Assembly (NCBI RefSeq): GCF_029360645.1
Contig: NZ_JARDUA010000010.1
Location: 59,178 to 123,177, forward strand
Direction of reading: 5' to 3'
DNA length: 64,000 nt
Origin: Pontibacter litorisediminis
GTDB lineage: Bacteria > Bacteroidota > Bacteroidia > Cytophagales > Hymenobacteraceae
In this document: piece by piece, positions 33,371 through 41,816 of the stretch
How the letters are laid out: each line of letters starts with the position of its first letter
Numbering within the stretch: position 1 is the first letter of the stretch
Made by a program: the position numbers and the translations under genes
The notes under the pieces: generated by a model
What the model saw: only the letters and a program-made list of their open reading frames with translations
Database searches by the model: none
What the model was told of the DNA's origin: nothing

Positions 33371-33523
33371 TTAAGCACTCCTGATGAGGCGCAACAGCAC
33401 CGCAATCACGGCTAATACCAGCAGCACGTGGATTATTCCGCCTACAGCATCTGGGAATCCCAGAAATCCGATCAGCCAGAAAATCACCAGCACAACGGCG
33501 ATGATATAAAGTAAATTTCCCAT
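33371..33523 (-). CDS. DUF5670/lmo0937-family mini membrane protein, 50 aa, copy 2
   Basis: From the ATG complementary to 33521-33523: MGNLLYIIAVVLVIFWLIGF, LGFPDAVGGIIHVLLVLAVI, AVLLRLIRSA. It differs from copy 1 at roughly eight of 49 positions. The bases just upstream of both starts are alike (TTTCCCATAGTTTT read on the plus strand), so the duplication includes the start and leader. A 12-residue in-frame extension further upstream (from 33559) is not supported because it is absent from copy 1. The 64-bp gap between the genes suggests joint transcription. Confidence 0.9.
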   Translation of the reverse strand: MGNLLYIIAVVLVIFWLIGFLGFPDAVGGIIHVLLVLAVIAVLLRLIRSA

Positions 33524-33916
33524 AGTTTTTGTTTTGTCTTTTGTTATACCGGGCGACAAGGGTTGTACTGTTTTAGCTTACGCCCATGTATTTTGTGTTT
33601 TTAATTTTTAGCTTTTACGGGGCTTTTAAGCAAAAGATGTAAAACATGCAATAATTTTCTATTAAAATAGGTAGTTTTATCTATATAAGCATTCACCAGC
33701 CTTTGTTTAACACTCAGCACACCAGTATTTTACCCTATCACATACCCCATAATGGCCTTCGAAGCAACACGGCCCGGCACTATTTTGGCGGGTTTGGCCG
33801 AATAGCTTCCCTCCCTCTTTAAGTATAAGTATTTAAAGATTACCTCCTACTCATCCAAAGTATAAGTATAAACTTGTTAGCTTTGTATAGATTAAAAACT
33901 GACATACTATATACCC
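33524..33916. other. Divergent promoter region, no gene
   Basis: 393 AT-rich bases. The right part holds a cluster of the over-represented heptamer (33822, 33861, 33867) and a TAGCTTTG box at 33878-33885 upstream of the dehydrogenase gene. No hairpin or small gene found. Confidence 0.55.
33878..33885 (+). promoter_or_regulatory. Probable -7 promoter box (TAGCTTTG)
   Basis: Exact TAnnTTTG match, 31 bp upstream of the ATG at 33917, preceded at once by a cluster of AAGTATAA words that would lie over the -33 region. Confidence 0.5.
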
Positions 33917-34807
33917 ATGAAGAAAGTAGCAGTAGTAGGTTCTGGCACGATGGGCAACGGCATTGCCCACGTCTTCGCCCAGAACGGTTTCCCTGTTTCG
34001 CTGGTGGACATTTCGGAAGAAGCCCTGCAGAAGGCGATGGGCACCATCACCAAGAACCTGGACCGCATCATGGCCAAGGGCAACCTGACCGAAGAGCAGA
34101 AGCAGCAGACACTGGAAAACATTACCACCCATACCAGCATGCAGGAAGGCGTGAAGGATGCCGACCTTGTAGTGGAGGCCGCCACGGAGAATGTGGACCT
34201 GAAGCTGAAAATCTTCCGTGACCTGGACAGCTTTACAAAACCTGAGGCTATTCTTGCCTCCAACACCTCCTCTATCTCTATCACCAAAATCGCCTCGGTT
34301 ACCAACCGTCCCGACAAGGTGATTGGCATGCACTTTATGAACCCGGTGCCTGTGATGAAACTGGTGGAGGTGATCCGCGGTTACTCCACCACCGACGAGG
34401 TAACGCAGCAGATCATGGAGCTTTCGAAGCAGTTGGGCAAAGTGCCCGCCGAGGCGAACGATTACCCTGGCTTTGTGGCCAACCGTATCCTGATGCCCAT
34501 GATCAACGAAGCCATCTATAGCCTTTACGAAGGCGTGGCTGGTGTGGAAGAGATCGACACCATTATGAAACTAGGTATGGCCCACCCGATGGGGCCGCTG
34601 CAGTTGGCCGACTTTATTGGGCTGGATGTGTGCCTCTCTATCTTAAATGTACTGCACGACGGCTTCGGCAACCCGAAGTACGCGCCTTGCCCGCTGCTGG
34701 TGAACATGGTGCAAGCCGGCCACAAAGGCGTTAAGTCTGGCCAGGGCTTCTACTCCTGGACGCACGGCACCAAAGAGCTGGTGGTGGCGGAGCGGTTTAG
34801 GAAGTAA
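33917..34807 (+). CDS. 3-hydroxybutyryl-CoA dehydrogenase
   Basis: A 296-residue NAD(P)-dependent 3-hydroxyacyl-CoA dehydrogenase of the short single-domain-pair type. The N-terminal Rossmann motif is KKVAVVGSGTMGNGIAHVFA (GxGxMG). DADLVVEAATENVDLK and ASNTSSISITKIAS carry the catalytic Ser, GMHFMNPVPVMKLVEVIRG has the catalytic His and PGFVANRILMPMINEAIYSL starts the C-terminal helical dimerisation domain with the conserved Asn. The end GHKGVKSGQGFYSW is typical. It oxidises (S)-3-hydroxybutyryl-CoA to acetoacetyl-CoA in fatty-acid or butyrate metabolism. It is a lone gene with its own terminator, the last gene before the AT-rich polysaccharide island. Confidence 0.95.
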   Translation: MKKVAVVGSGTMGNGIAHVFAQNGFPVSLVDISEEALQKAMGTITKNLDRIMAKGNLTEEQKQQTLENITTHTSMQEGVKDADLVVEAATENVDLKLKIFRDLDSFTKPEAILASNTSSISITKIASVTNRPDKVIGMHFMNPVPVMKLVEVIRGYSTTDEVTQQIMELSKQLGKVPAEANDYPGFVANRILMPMINEAIYSLYEGVAGVEEIDTIMKLGMAHPMGPLQLADFIGLDVCLSILNVLHDGFGNPKYAPCPLLVNMVQAGHKGVKSGQGFYSWTHGTKELVVAERFRK

Positions 34808-35195
34808 CGGTTAATGTATTTTTAAGCTTTCTTTTTAGAATCACAGGCTTCTCTGTTGGAAAGAGAATTAGACCACTGTCAAGGCTATTGACAGTGGTTT
34901 TTTATTTGTGCACCTATGCTTGTATAATTTAAAAAATTTACGCTTGAGCTAATGATATTTTAAGAGTTAAAGCAAAGGCACGAGCAGGCTAACTATAATC
35001 TACTGCTGTTCCAATAAGATTAGCATAAATTTACTAAATCAAACAATAAATATAAAACAACAAACATATTACTTTACCGTATTGTGATTATCTATTTTAT
35101 TATTAGATGATACCAAAAAATAGTATAAAAAAAGAAACATAAATTTACACACATAGTATTTACAGAGATACATTACACCCTAATTTCTCTTAAAG
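34808..35195. other. Boundary region between chromosome backbone and polysaccharide island
   Basis: Contains the dehydrogenase terminator and then about 280 very AT-rich bases upstream of the first export gene. No gene or inverted repeat is visible. This region is likely to hold the promoter of the plus-strand polysaccharide operon, but I cannot assign a convincing -33/-7 pair. Confidence 0.6.
34872..34903 (+). terminator. Intrinsic terminator of the dehydrogenase gene
   Basis: ACCACTGTCAA pairs with TTGACAGTGGT across a five-base loop, followed by a run of T. It insulates the polysaccharide operon from upstream transcription. Confidence 0.9.
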
Positions 35196-35984
35196 ATGGA
35201 GCTGCGTGAAATAAAAGGAATTCTCCTTGCCCTTACATTTTTGCTTGCAACAGTATCTTGCACAAATACTCGAAATGCGACCTACTTCAGCAATGTGGAG
35301 AGTAATGAATATGGCAGCTCTCGTGAGAACCTGGAGCCCATCATCCAAAAAAATGATTTGTTAAGTATTTCTGTGAGCAGCCTCAACCCAGAGGCTTCTA
35401 AAATTTTCAATACAAATAGCTCAAGTGATTTTAGGAGTGTAAGTGCATCAAATACAGTGGCACCAGCTACTGGTTACCTTGTAGATCAAGAAGGGTATAT
35501 CCAATTCCCCTTATTAGGAAAAATCAAGGCTGCTGGCTTAACTAAAAAAGCTTTGAAAGAAGGAATAGAAAATGAGCTCCTAAGAAGAAGGTTACTTTTA
35601 GAGCCTATTGTAGATATCCGTTACCTGAACTATAAAGTCTCTGTGCTTGGTGAGGTAGCTAACCCTTCTGTGCTAACAATCCCCAACGAAAAGCTAACAT
35701 TGCTAGAAGCACTAGGATTAGCTGGAGACATGACAATTTATGCGAGCCGCAACAATGTGCTGCTGATCCGTGAAGAAGAGGGCAAAAGGAAATTAATAAG
35801 ACTGGATTTAACATCGGATGAAATCCTTACCTCCCCTTATTATAACCTGAAGTCTAATGATATTATATATGTTGAGCCTAACAAGACTAAAATTGCGGCC
35901 TCTGGCGCAGCAAGGCAGTGGCTGCCGCTTGTGCTAAGCTCTCTCACTTTAGTTGTTGTCAGCATAGACCGTTTAACAAGATAA
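35196..35984 (+). CDS. Polysaccharide export outer-membrane lipoprotein (Wza-like), 262 aa
   Basis: The start MELREIKGILLALTFLLATVSC is a lipoprotein signal with lipobox ATVSC at Cys 22. NTRNATYFSNVE and IIQKNDLLSISVSSLNPEAS form the Poly_export domain (PF02563), and GYLVDQEGYIQFPLLGKIKA with YKVSVLGEVANPSVLTIPN the SLBB repeats. The C terminus holds a hydrophobic helix (WLPLVLSSLTLVVVSIDRL). It should form the outer-membrane or periplasmic channel for the growing polymer, working with the Wzc-type protein encoded 15 bp downstream. First gene of the plus-strand operon. The start is supported by the lipobox. Confidence 0.92.
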   Translation: MELREIKGILLALTFLLATVSCTNTRNATYFSNVESNEYGSSRENLEPIIQKNDLLSISVSSLNPEASKIFNTNSSSDFRSVSASNTVAPATGYLVDQEGYIQFPLLGKIKAAGLTKKALKEGIENELLRRRLLLEPIVDIRYLNYKVSVLGEVANPSVLTIPNEKLTLLEALGLAGDMTIYASRNNVLLIREEEGKRKLIRLDLTSDEILTSPYYNLKSNDIIYVEPNKTKIAASGAARQWLPLVLSSLTLVVVSIDRLTR

Positions 35985-35999
35985 TTAGCAAACTAGCTT

Positions 36000-38321
36000 A
36001 TGGAGAAAAGTAAGTTACACTCCGAGGATAACCTGGTGGTATCATTGATTTACAAATTTTTGCCATTCTGGCCGCTCTTTTTAGTTCTTTTAGTATTGGC
36101 CCTATCTGGAGCATGGGCTTACATCAGATTTTTTACAACACCAACTTATGCCGTATCAGCCTCACTAATAATAAAGGATGAAGAAAAGGGCGTTAACTCC
36201 TCCAAGATAACGGAATCTATTGACGCGTTCAATACAAACAAAACAGTAGAAAACGAGCTTAACGTTCTACGCTCAAATGCCCTTATGAACAAAGTAGTCT
36301 ATGAGCTAAAGTTATATGCACCTATTTATGAAGAAACAGAACTTAAAACTATTCCAGCCTATACGACATCCCCAATCATAGTAACGCTTCAAACACCTGA
36401 AACAGCAACTGAACAACCATCCGTTTATTTTACATACCACAACACAACAAGAACTGTTAAGATAAAAGGTATAAAATACCCTTTAAACAAATGGGTGCAA
36501 ACACCTTATGGGGTGATGCGTTTCACAGAAAATCCTAGGCAGTCTAGTAGCACAAATAACCCGTTGTTCTTTTCAATTGTAAATCCCACTAGAGCCGCAA
36601 GAAGCTTAAGTGGCAACATTTTAATTGAATCTCCGGGCAAGCTCTCAAGTGTTGTGAATCTGTACCTGGAAGATAGTGACCCTGAAAGAGCCGAAGACAT
36701 TCTTAACACACTTATTAAGTCTTACCAGCAGGCAGCCTTAACAGAAAGAAACAAACTTGTTACGCAAACCCTTGCTTTTGTTGAAGACCGTATAAAGTTG
36801 ATTGAAGATGAGTTGGATGAGCTTGAAGAGAAAATAGTTAAGTATAAGTCATCAAGGGGAGCAGTAAATCTGAATGAACAAGGAAGGTTATTCTTGCAAA
36901 GTGTAGATAATAATGACCGCAGACTAAGTGAGATTAACCTACAGTTGGCAGTGCTTGACAACGTGGAGAGCTACGTTATATCCAAAGAAAAAACAGTGGG
37001 AATCGTTCCTTCTACTTTAGGAGTAAGTGATCCCGTACTATCACAGCTTCTACAGAAGCTTTACAATTCTGAAATTCAATACCAGCAACTTCGAAAAACA
37101 ACTGCTGAAAATAACCCCTTGTTGCTCTCGCTCAGAGAAGAGATTAATAACATAAGACCAGGTATACTAGAAAATATTCGTAACCAAAGGGACAACCTGA
37201 TGTCTAGCCGAGCAAAACTCGCTTCTACTAACAGTAGTTACAATGCAGTACTACAGAGCATTCCGCAGAAAGAAAGGGAGCTGCTTGAGATAAGCAGGCA
37301 GCAGGCAATAAAGAATAATGCGTATAGCTTTCTGCTACAGAAGCGTGAAGAAACAGTACTGTCGTATGCTCCTACCGCTGAAGATATACGAGTAGTAGAT
37401 CTAGCCGAGTCATCTAAAGCCCCAGTAAGCCCACGGCCGCTCTATATCTACCTGGCTTCAATAGCACTTGCTCTGGGAGCAGGAATTGCTTTGGTCACAA
37501 CCAAAGAACTATTGCACAACAAGGTCCTTTTTAGATCTGAGATCGAGTCCTATCTCCAAGCACCAATAGTGGCAGAACTCTCGGTTGTTAAAAAGCCTAA
37601 AAAGAACATTCTGCTAGAACCAGCCGAAGTTTCTCAGGTAGAACAGTTTAGGCAGATGAGAGTTACGATGGGACTCTATGGCAGAACATTTACCAGGAAG
37701 AAGATAATGGTTACTTCAAGTATTCCCGGTGAGGGTAAAAGCTTCGTAAGCACGAACTTGGCGTTAAGCCTCGCATCTTCCGGAAAAAAAACCATTTTAC
37801 TGGACTTTGATCTTCGGAACCCCAGCACTTCCTCCTTGTTTGGCACAATCGATCATCAGGGCATCATAGAGTACCTCACGACTGATCTTCAACCAGAAGA
37901 TATTATCCAGAAGACGAGTTATGAAAACTTAAGCTTGATTCCTGCAGGTATCAACATAGGAGATCATACGGAGTTACTGCTTAATGGCAAGATGGAAGAG
38001 CTCTTCCGGTACCTTGATGATACGTTTGACTACGTGTTAATCGACACCCCCCCAGTTGATTTGGTTTCCGATGCATATTTACTATCGGAATACTGTGATA
38101 TAACACTACTTGTAATACGCCACGCCTACACCCCAAAAAGCCTTGTCCAGCGACTAGCACAAAATAACAAGCTTAAGTCGCTTAATAATGTTGCCATCGT
38201 ATTCAATGGGGTGAAGCCAAGAGGATTTGTAAAGGGACAGTATGGGTACGGCTATGGTTATGGCTATGAGAGCAAGTATGGCAATAAGTCTTACAAATCG
38301 AAAAAGCTCGCCATGAAGTAG
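36000..38321 (+). CDS. Wzc-type polysaccharide copolymerase and tyrosine autokinase, 773 aa
   Basis: A transmembrane helix (FWPLFLVLLVLALSGAWAYI, residues about 20-42) begins the Wzz-like domain, which extends as a long periplasmic coiled coil (FVEDRIKLIEDELDELEEKI; QLRKTTAENNPLLLSLREEI) to a second helix (PLYIYLASIALALGAGIALV, residues about 480-500). The cytoplasmic BY-kinase part has Walker A SIPGEGKSFVSTNLA, Walker A' ILLDFDLRNPS and Walker B FDYVLIDTPPVDLVSDAYL. The C terminus is rich in Tyr and Gly (YGYGYGYGYESKYGNKSYKS), the expected autophosphorylation cluster. It controls chain length and couples polymerisation to the export channel. No cognate tyrosine phosphatase gene is visible in this window. 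Confidence 0.94.
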   Translation: MEKSKLHSEDNLVVSLIYKFLPFWPLFLVLLVLALSGAWAYIRFFTTPTYAVSASLIIKDEEKGVNSSKITESIDAFNTNKTVENELNVLRSNALMNKVVYELKLYAPIYEETELKTIPAYTTSPIIVTLQTPETATEQPSVYFTYHNTTRTVKIKGIKYPLNKWVQTPYGVMRFTENPRQSSSTNNPLFFSIVNPTRAARSLSGNILIESPGKLSSVVNLYLEDSDPERAEDILNTLIKSYQQAALTERNKLVTQTLAFVEDRIKLIEDELDELEEKIVKYKSSRGAVNLNEQGRLFLQSVDNNDRRLSEINLQLAVLDNVESYVISKEKTVGIVPSTLGVSDPVLSQLLQKLYNSEIQYQQLRKTTAENNPLLLSLREEINNIRPGILENIRNQRDNLMSSRAKLASTNSSYNAVLQSIPQKERELLEISRQQAIKNNAYSFLLQKREETVLSYAPTAEDIRVVDLAESSKAPVSPRPLYIYLASIALALGAGIALVTTKELLHNKVLFRSEIESYLQAPIVAELSVVKKPKKNILLEPAEVSQVEQFRQMRVTMGLYGRTFTRKKIMVTSSIPGEGKSFVSTNLALSLASSGKKTILLDFDLRNPSTSSLFGTIDHQGIIEYLTTDLQPEDIIQKTSYENLSLIPAGINIGDHTELLLNGKMEELFRYLDDTFDYVLIDTPPVDLVSDAYLLSEYCDITLLVIRHAYTPKSLVQRLAQNNKLKSLNNVAIVFNGVKPRGFVKGQYGYGYGYGYESKYGNKSYKSKKLAMK

Positions 38322-38520
38322 CGGTGGCAATTTGTTGCTACTCCCACAAAAACTCGGTGTAAACTGGTTTCGGCTCTTCTTAGACAGCAAGGCAGCTCTT
38401 GATTCTTTCAGCTAGTTGCCTCTCCCCATCTGAATTTAAAGCTTTACCCGGTCTCTATGTGTGACTGAGGACGGCGGAGCCATATGCTAAGCAATATCTG
38501 TAACTTAAAAACGACCTGTG

Positions 38521-39027
38521 ATGACTGAAAAATGGTATGCTGTTTACACCAAGCCCCGCTGGGAAAAGAGAGTTGCTCAGACGCTTACGATGAAGAATCT
38601 AAACGCATATTGCCCCATCAACCAGGTTATCAGGCAGTGGAGCGACAGGAAAAAAATTGTTCTGGCGCCTTTGTTTACTTCTTACGTTTTCGTCCGAATA
38701 ACAGAAAAACAGATCTGTGAGGTAAAGAAAACTGAAGGAGTGGTTAACCTGGTGTACTGGTTAGGTAAGCCTGCCAGTATCGAAGACGAGGAGATAGAAA
38801 CAATCAAAAGGTTTTTAAACGAACACCAGAACGTCCAGCTAAAAAAGATTCAATTCAGCATAAATGAGAAAGTCCGGGTTACGACCGGCCATTTGATTGA
38901 CAAAGAAGGCGTAGTGGTAGCTATCAAAAACAACACAATCAAAGTCGCCCTTCCCTCTCTCAACTACTTAATGTACGCGGAAATCTCTACATCTAGCGCC
39001 GCGAAGATTGACAGCCTCAACACATAA
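38521..39027 (+). CDS. UpxY-type transcription antiterminator (NusG N-terminal domain), 168 aa
   Basis: Start at ATG 38521 (MTEKWYAVYTKPRWEKRVAQ); a GTG codon immediately before it is in frame. The sequence matches the NusG N-terminal domain (YAVYTKPRWEKRVA; FTSYVFVRITEKQICEVKK; GVVNLVYWLGKPASI) with a KOW-like C-terminal part (KVRVTTGHLIDKEGVVVAIK). UpxY proteins in Bacteroides allow RNA polymerase to read through into long capsule operons. Its position third in the operon, after export and kinase genes, differs from the usual first position. It may act on the long downstream biosynthesis operon of about 14 kb. 196 bp of leader precede it. Confidence 0.88.
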   Translation: MTEKWYAVYTKPRWEKRVAQTLTMKNLNAYCPINQVIRQWSDRKKIVLAPLFTSYVFVRITEKQICEVKKTEGVVNLVYWLGKPASIEDEEIETIKRFLNEHQNVQLKKIQFSINEKVRVTTGHLIDKEGVVVAIKNNTIKVALPSLNYLMYAEISTSSAAKIDSLNT

Positions 39028-39069
39028 TTGGATCAGATGCATGAATAGGTACTGTTTTAACGCAATAGC

Positions 39070-40155
39070 ATGAAAGCACTTGTAACAGGCACTGCAGGCT
39101 TTGTAGGTTTTCACTTGGCTGAATACCTACTCTGCAGAGGGGATGAAGTTGTCGGAGTAGACAACATAAACGATTACTATGATATCAAGCTGAAGTATGC
39201 CAGGTTAACTGAAAGCGGCATCAGCGAAGAATTGATATGTTGGAACAAAGAAGTAACAAGCTTTAAGTTCCCCAACTATAGATTTATCAGAATGCACCTG
39301 GAGGATAAAGCAGAGTTGATGTCGCTTTGTGAAAGGGAACATTTTGATGTCATAGTACACTTAGCAGCCCAGGCAGGTGTGCGCTACTCGATCACTAATC
39401 CGGACGCATACGCTCAATCTAATCTTGTGAGCTTTCTAAATGTGCTGGAGGCAAGCCGTCATAATAATATTAAGCACCTGGTTTATGCTAGCTCCTCTAG
39501 TGTGTACGGCTTGAACGGAACCATGCCTTTCTCAGTAAGGCACTGCGTGGACCATCCGGTGTCGTTGTATGCAGCAAGCAAGAAAGCAAATGAGTTGATG
39601 GCCCATACTTACAGTCATTTATACAGAATTCCTACTTCAGGACTGCGCTTCTTTACCGTCTATGGCCCCTGGGGAAGACCGGATATGGCATACTTTATTT
39701 TTACGGAAGCTATCTGCAACGGCAAACCTATTCAAGTCTTCAATCATGGAAAGATGAAGAGGGATTTCACTTATATAGATGATATAGTGAAGGGAATAGT
39801 TAGTGTTTTGGACAAGCCCGCCGAGGCGTGCCCTCAGTGGAACCCCAAGAAGCCTGATCCTTCCCGCTCAACTGCTCCCTACCGCATTTACAACATCGGC
39901 AACAACAAGCCCGTGGAACTTATGCAGTTCATCCATGAGATTGAAGCTTGTGTTGGCAAGGAGGCGCTGCTTGAAATGAAAGAAATGCAGGACGGGGACG
40001 TGACAGCCACTTGGGCCAATATAGATGACCTTGCCGATAACTTTGGATACGAACCAGGTACAGATATCAAGACGGGGCTAAAAAAGTTTACTGACTGGTA
40101 TAAAAGTTTTTATACTGTTCAACCAGAAAAAGTAGGCGTTACTACCCTTGCCTAA
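39070..40155 (+). CDS. UDP-glucuronate 4-epimerase-like short-chain dehydrogenase, 361 aa
   Basis: KALVTGTAGFVGFHLAEYLL is the Rossmann motif (GxxGFVG), followed by the family-specific VVGVDNINDYYDIKLKYARL. The active site is YAASKK in SLYAASKKANELMAHTYSHL (YxxxK) with upstream SSSVYG. GLRFFTVYGPWGRPDMAYFI is a hallmark of UDP-glucuronate 4-epimerases. Insertions are small (NPKKPDPSRSTAPYRIYNIG). The product would be UDP-galacturonate from UDP-glucuronate; the gene that makes UDP-glucuronate is not in the window, since the dehydrogenase at 52401 looks specific for GDP-mannose. Cytosolic, for precursor supply. Confidence 0.9.
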   Translation: MKALVTGTAGFVGFHLAEYLLCRGDEVVGVDNINDYYDIKLKYARLTESGISEELICWNKEVTSFKFPNYRFIRMHLEDKAELMSLCEREHFDVIVHLAAQAGVRYSITNPDAYAQSNLVSFLNVLEASRHNNIKHLVYASSSSVYGLNGTMPFSVRHCVDHPVSLYAASKKANELMAHTYSHLYRIPTSGLRFFTVYGPWGRPDMAYFIFTEAICNGKPIQVFNHGKMKRDFTYIDDIVKGIVSVLDKPAEACPQWNPKKPDPSRSTAPYRIYNIGNNKPVELMQFIHEIEACVGKEALLEMKEMQDGDVTATWANIDDLADNFGYEPGTDIKTGLKKFTDWYKSFYTVQPEKVGVTTLA

Positions 40156-40238
40156 CGCGGCATTTCCTTATAGTTAAGGCTTTGCGCCCATACCTATTTC
40201 ATTGTTGCTTCAGGCAAACTCATATCGAATAATCAATA

Positions 40239-41807
40239 ATGCTTTTTAAGTTGGAAAAGGAAATAGCATCTCCCCTTACCCTTGCTAAAAAGAAGGAGAA
40301 CCTAAAGCAGCGGGCTTATCTTAACTCCTTAACAAGCATCATTGATTTTGCCGTTACTCAATTAACAGGATTTATCGTAAGTCCTTTTATTGTAAGTGGC
40401 CTGGGAAGCTCGATGTACGGTGTTTGGCAAATGCTAGGGCAAATGACAGGCTACGCAAAAATTGCGGATACTAGAGCAACTCAAGTTCTTAAGTGGACAG
40501 TCGCTAAAAAGAAGGACATTGCGGATGAAGAGGAGCTTAGAAGCGATGTAACCAGTGCTTTTGCAATAACGCTATTTATTATACCTCTTGTATTAGTTGC
40601 AGGTGGAATCGCATCATGGTACGCACCTACCATTACGAAAGTAGAGCTCGAGTATTACACCTTAATCAGAGTGACTTGCTCCCTGATGATCCTTTCACTC
40701 GTTGTCACCAAACTCTTTGACCTTTATGAGTCGGTCTTGAGGGGCATGAACCTTTCGTTTAAGCGTATGGGCTTGAGAGCCGGTGTTGTTGCTGCAGGAG
40801 GAGCCTTAAAGGTACTGGTGCTAACCCATGGGTACGGGTTAATTGGTCTTTCAGTCGTTCAGGTGTTGATAGCTTTTGTTATTGGCGTAACCTATTACAT
40901 AACTGTAAAAAAAACAGTTAGTTGGTTCGGGTTTGGTAAGACAAACTTTTTGAAAATAAAGCGCTTTAGCAAAATTAGCAGTTGGTACCTGGCTGATACA
41001 AGTGCGAACCTTCTTCTTGAGAACAGCGATAAAATCCTACTCGGAATTTTAGCAGGACCAGTTGTTGTAACATACTACACACTCACTCTCTTTCTGCCAC
41101 TAGCATTGCAGGGAATGATCAACCGTATCATATTGGGGATTGTTCCTGGTATAGGAAAGCTTTTAGGGCTTGAGGAGTATGACAGGGTGCAAAAGGTTAT
41201 AGGCAGCATCAATAACATAACATATCTTTTCACAACAGCTGCCGGTGTCACCATCATCTTCCTTAATCATTCATTTTTGAACGCATGGGTGGGCGAAGGA
41301 ATGTTCGCTGGGAATATTGCCAATACACTCATAATGGTCCTAGTGGTTCAAGATACTTTCATCAAGCACGACTCTTACATTATAAGTGCCACACTTGACC
41401 TTAGAGAGAAGGTAATATTAACTGTGGCTGCAGGTGCTGCATTTTTGATTATAGGTTACATTATAGTTGGCAAACTTGGGATTATTGGTTTATGTATAAG
41501 CCTCTTAATCGGGAAATTTATTTTACTGCTAGGGCAGCAAAGAATACTTAAACGCAAAATACAGGGAGCTTTAACCAAATCAGTGTTCGAAAGAGCCAGG
41601 CCTGTAGTGGTATCACTGACAATGCTCACCGTGGCAGGATTCCTGTCGGTACAAATTAAAATACTAAGCCTGTTAGAGATGGTCGGCTTGGCACCTGTTG
41701 TTTTCTTAGCGACACTTGTTGTTTTCGCTGCTCTAGGTTTAACTAGAGGCAGCAGAAAAGAAATTTTTCAACTGCTTCTTTCTATTAAGCTTTTAAAATC
41801 TGACTAG
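40239..41807 (+). CDS. Wzx-type polysaccharide flippase (MATE/MOP superfamily), 522 aa
   Basis: An integral membrane protein with about 12-14 hydrophobic segments. After a 40-residue cytoplasmic lead (LAKKKENLKQRAYLNSLTS) the first helices contain the family signature FVGLGSSMYGVWQM-like sequence (here VSGLGSSMYGVWQMLGQM), and later ISSWYLADTSANLLLENSDK with LAGPVVVTYYTLTLFLPLAL. These match the Wzx/Polysacc_synt group of flippases, which move lipid-linked repeat units across the inner membrane. It sits inside the operon after the epimerase and before the first glycosyltransferase. Start at ATG 40239. Confidence 0.88.
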   Translation: MLFKLEKEIASPLTLAKKKENLKQRAYLNSLTSIIDFAVTQLTGFIVSPFIVSGLGSSMYGVWQMLGQMTGYAKIADTRATQVLKWTVAKKKDIADEEELRSDVTSAFAITLFIIPLVLVAGGIASWYAPTITKVELEYYTLIRVTCSLMILSLVVTKLFDLYESVLRGMNLSFKRMGLRAGVVAAGGALKVLVLTHGYGLIGLSVVQVLIAFVIGVTYYITVKKTVSWFGFGKTNFLKIKRFSKISSWYLADTSANLLLENSDKILLGILAGPVVVTYYTLTLFLPLALQGMINRIILGIVPGIGKLLGLEEYDRVQKVIGSINNITYLFTTAAGVTIIFLNHSFLNAWVGEGMFAGNIANTLIMVLVVQDTFIKHDSYIISATLDLREKVILTVAAGAAFLIIGYIIVGKLGIIGLCISLLIGKFILLLGQQRILKRKIQGALTKSVFERARPVVVSLTMLTVAGFLSVQIKILSLLEMVGLAPVVFLATLVVFAALGLTRGSRKEIFQLLLSIKLLKSD

Positions 41808-41816
41808 TATCAAGCT

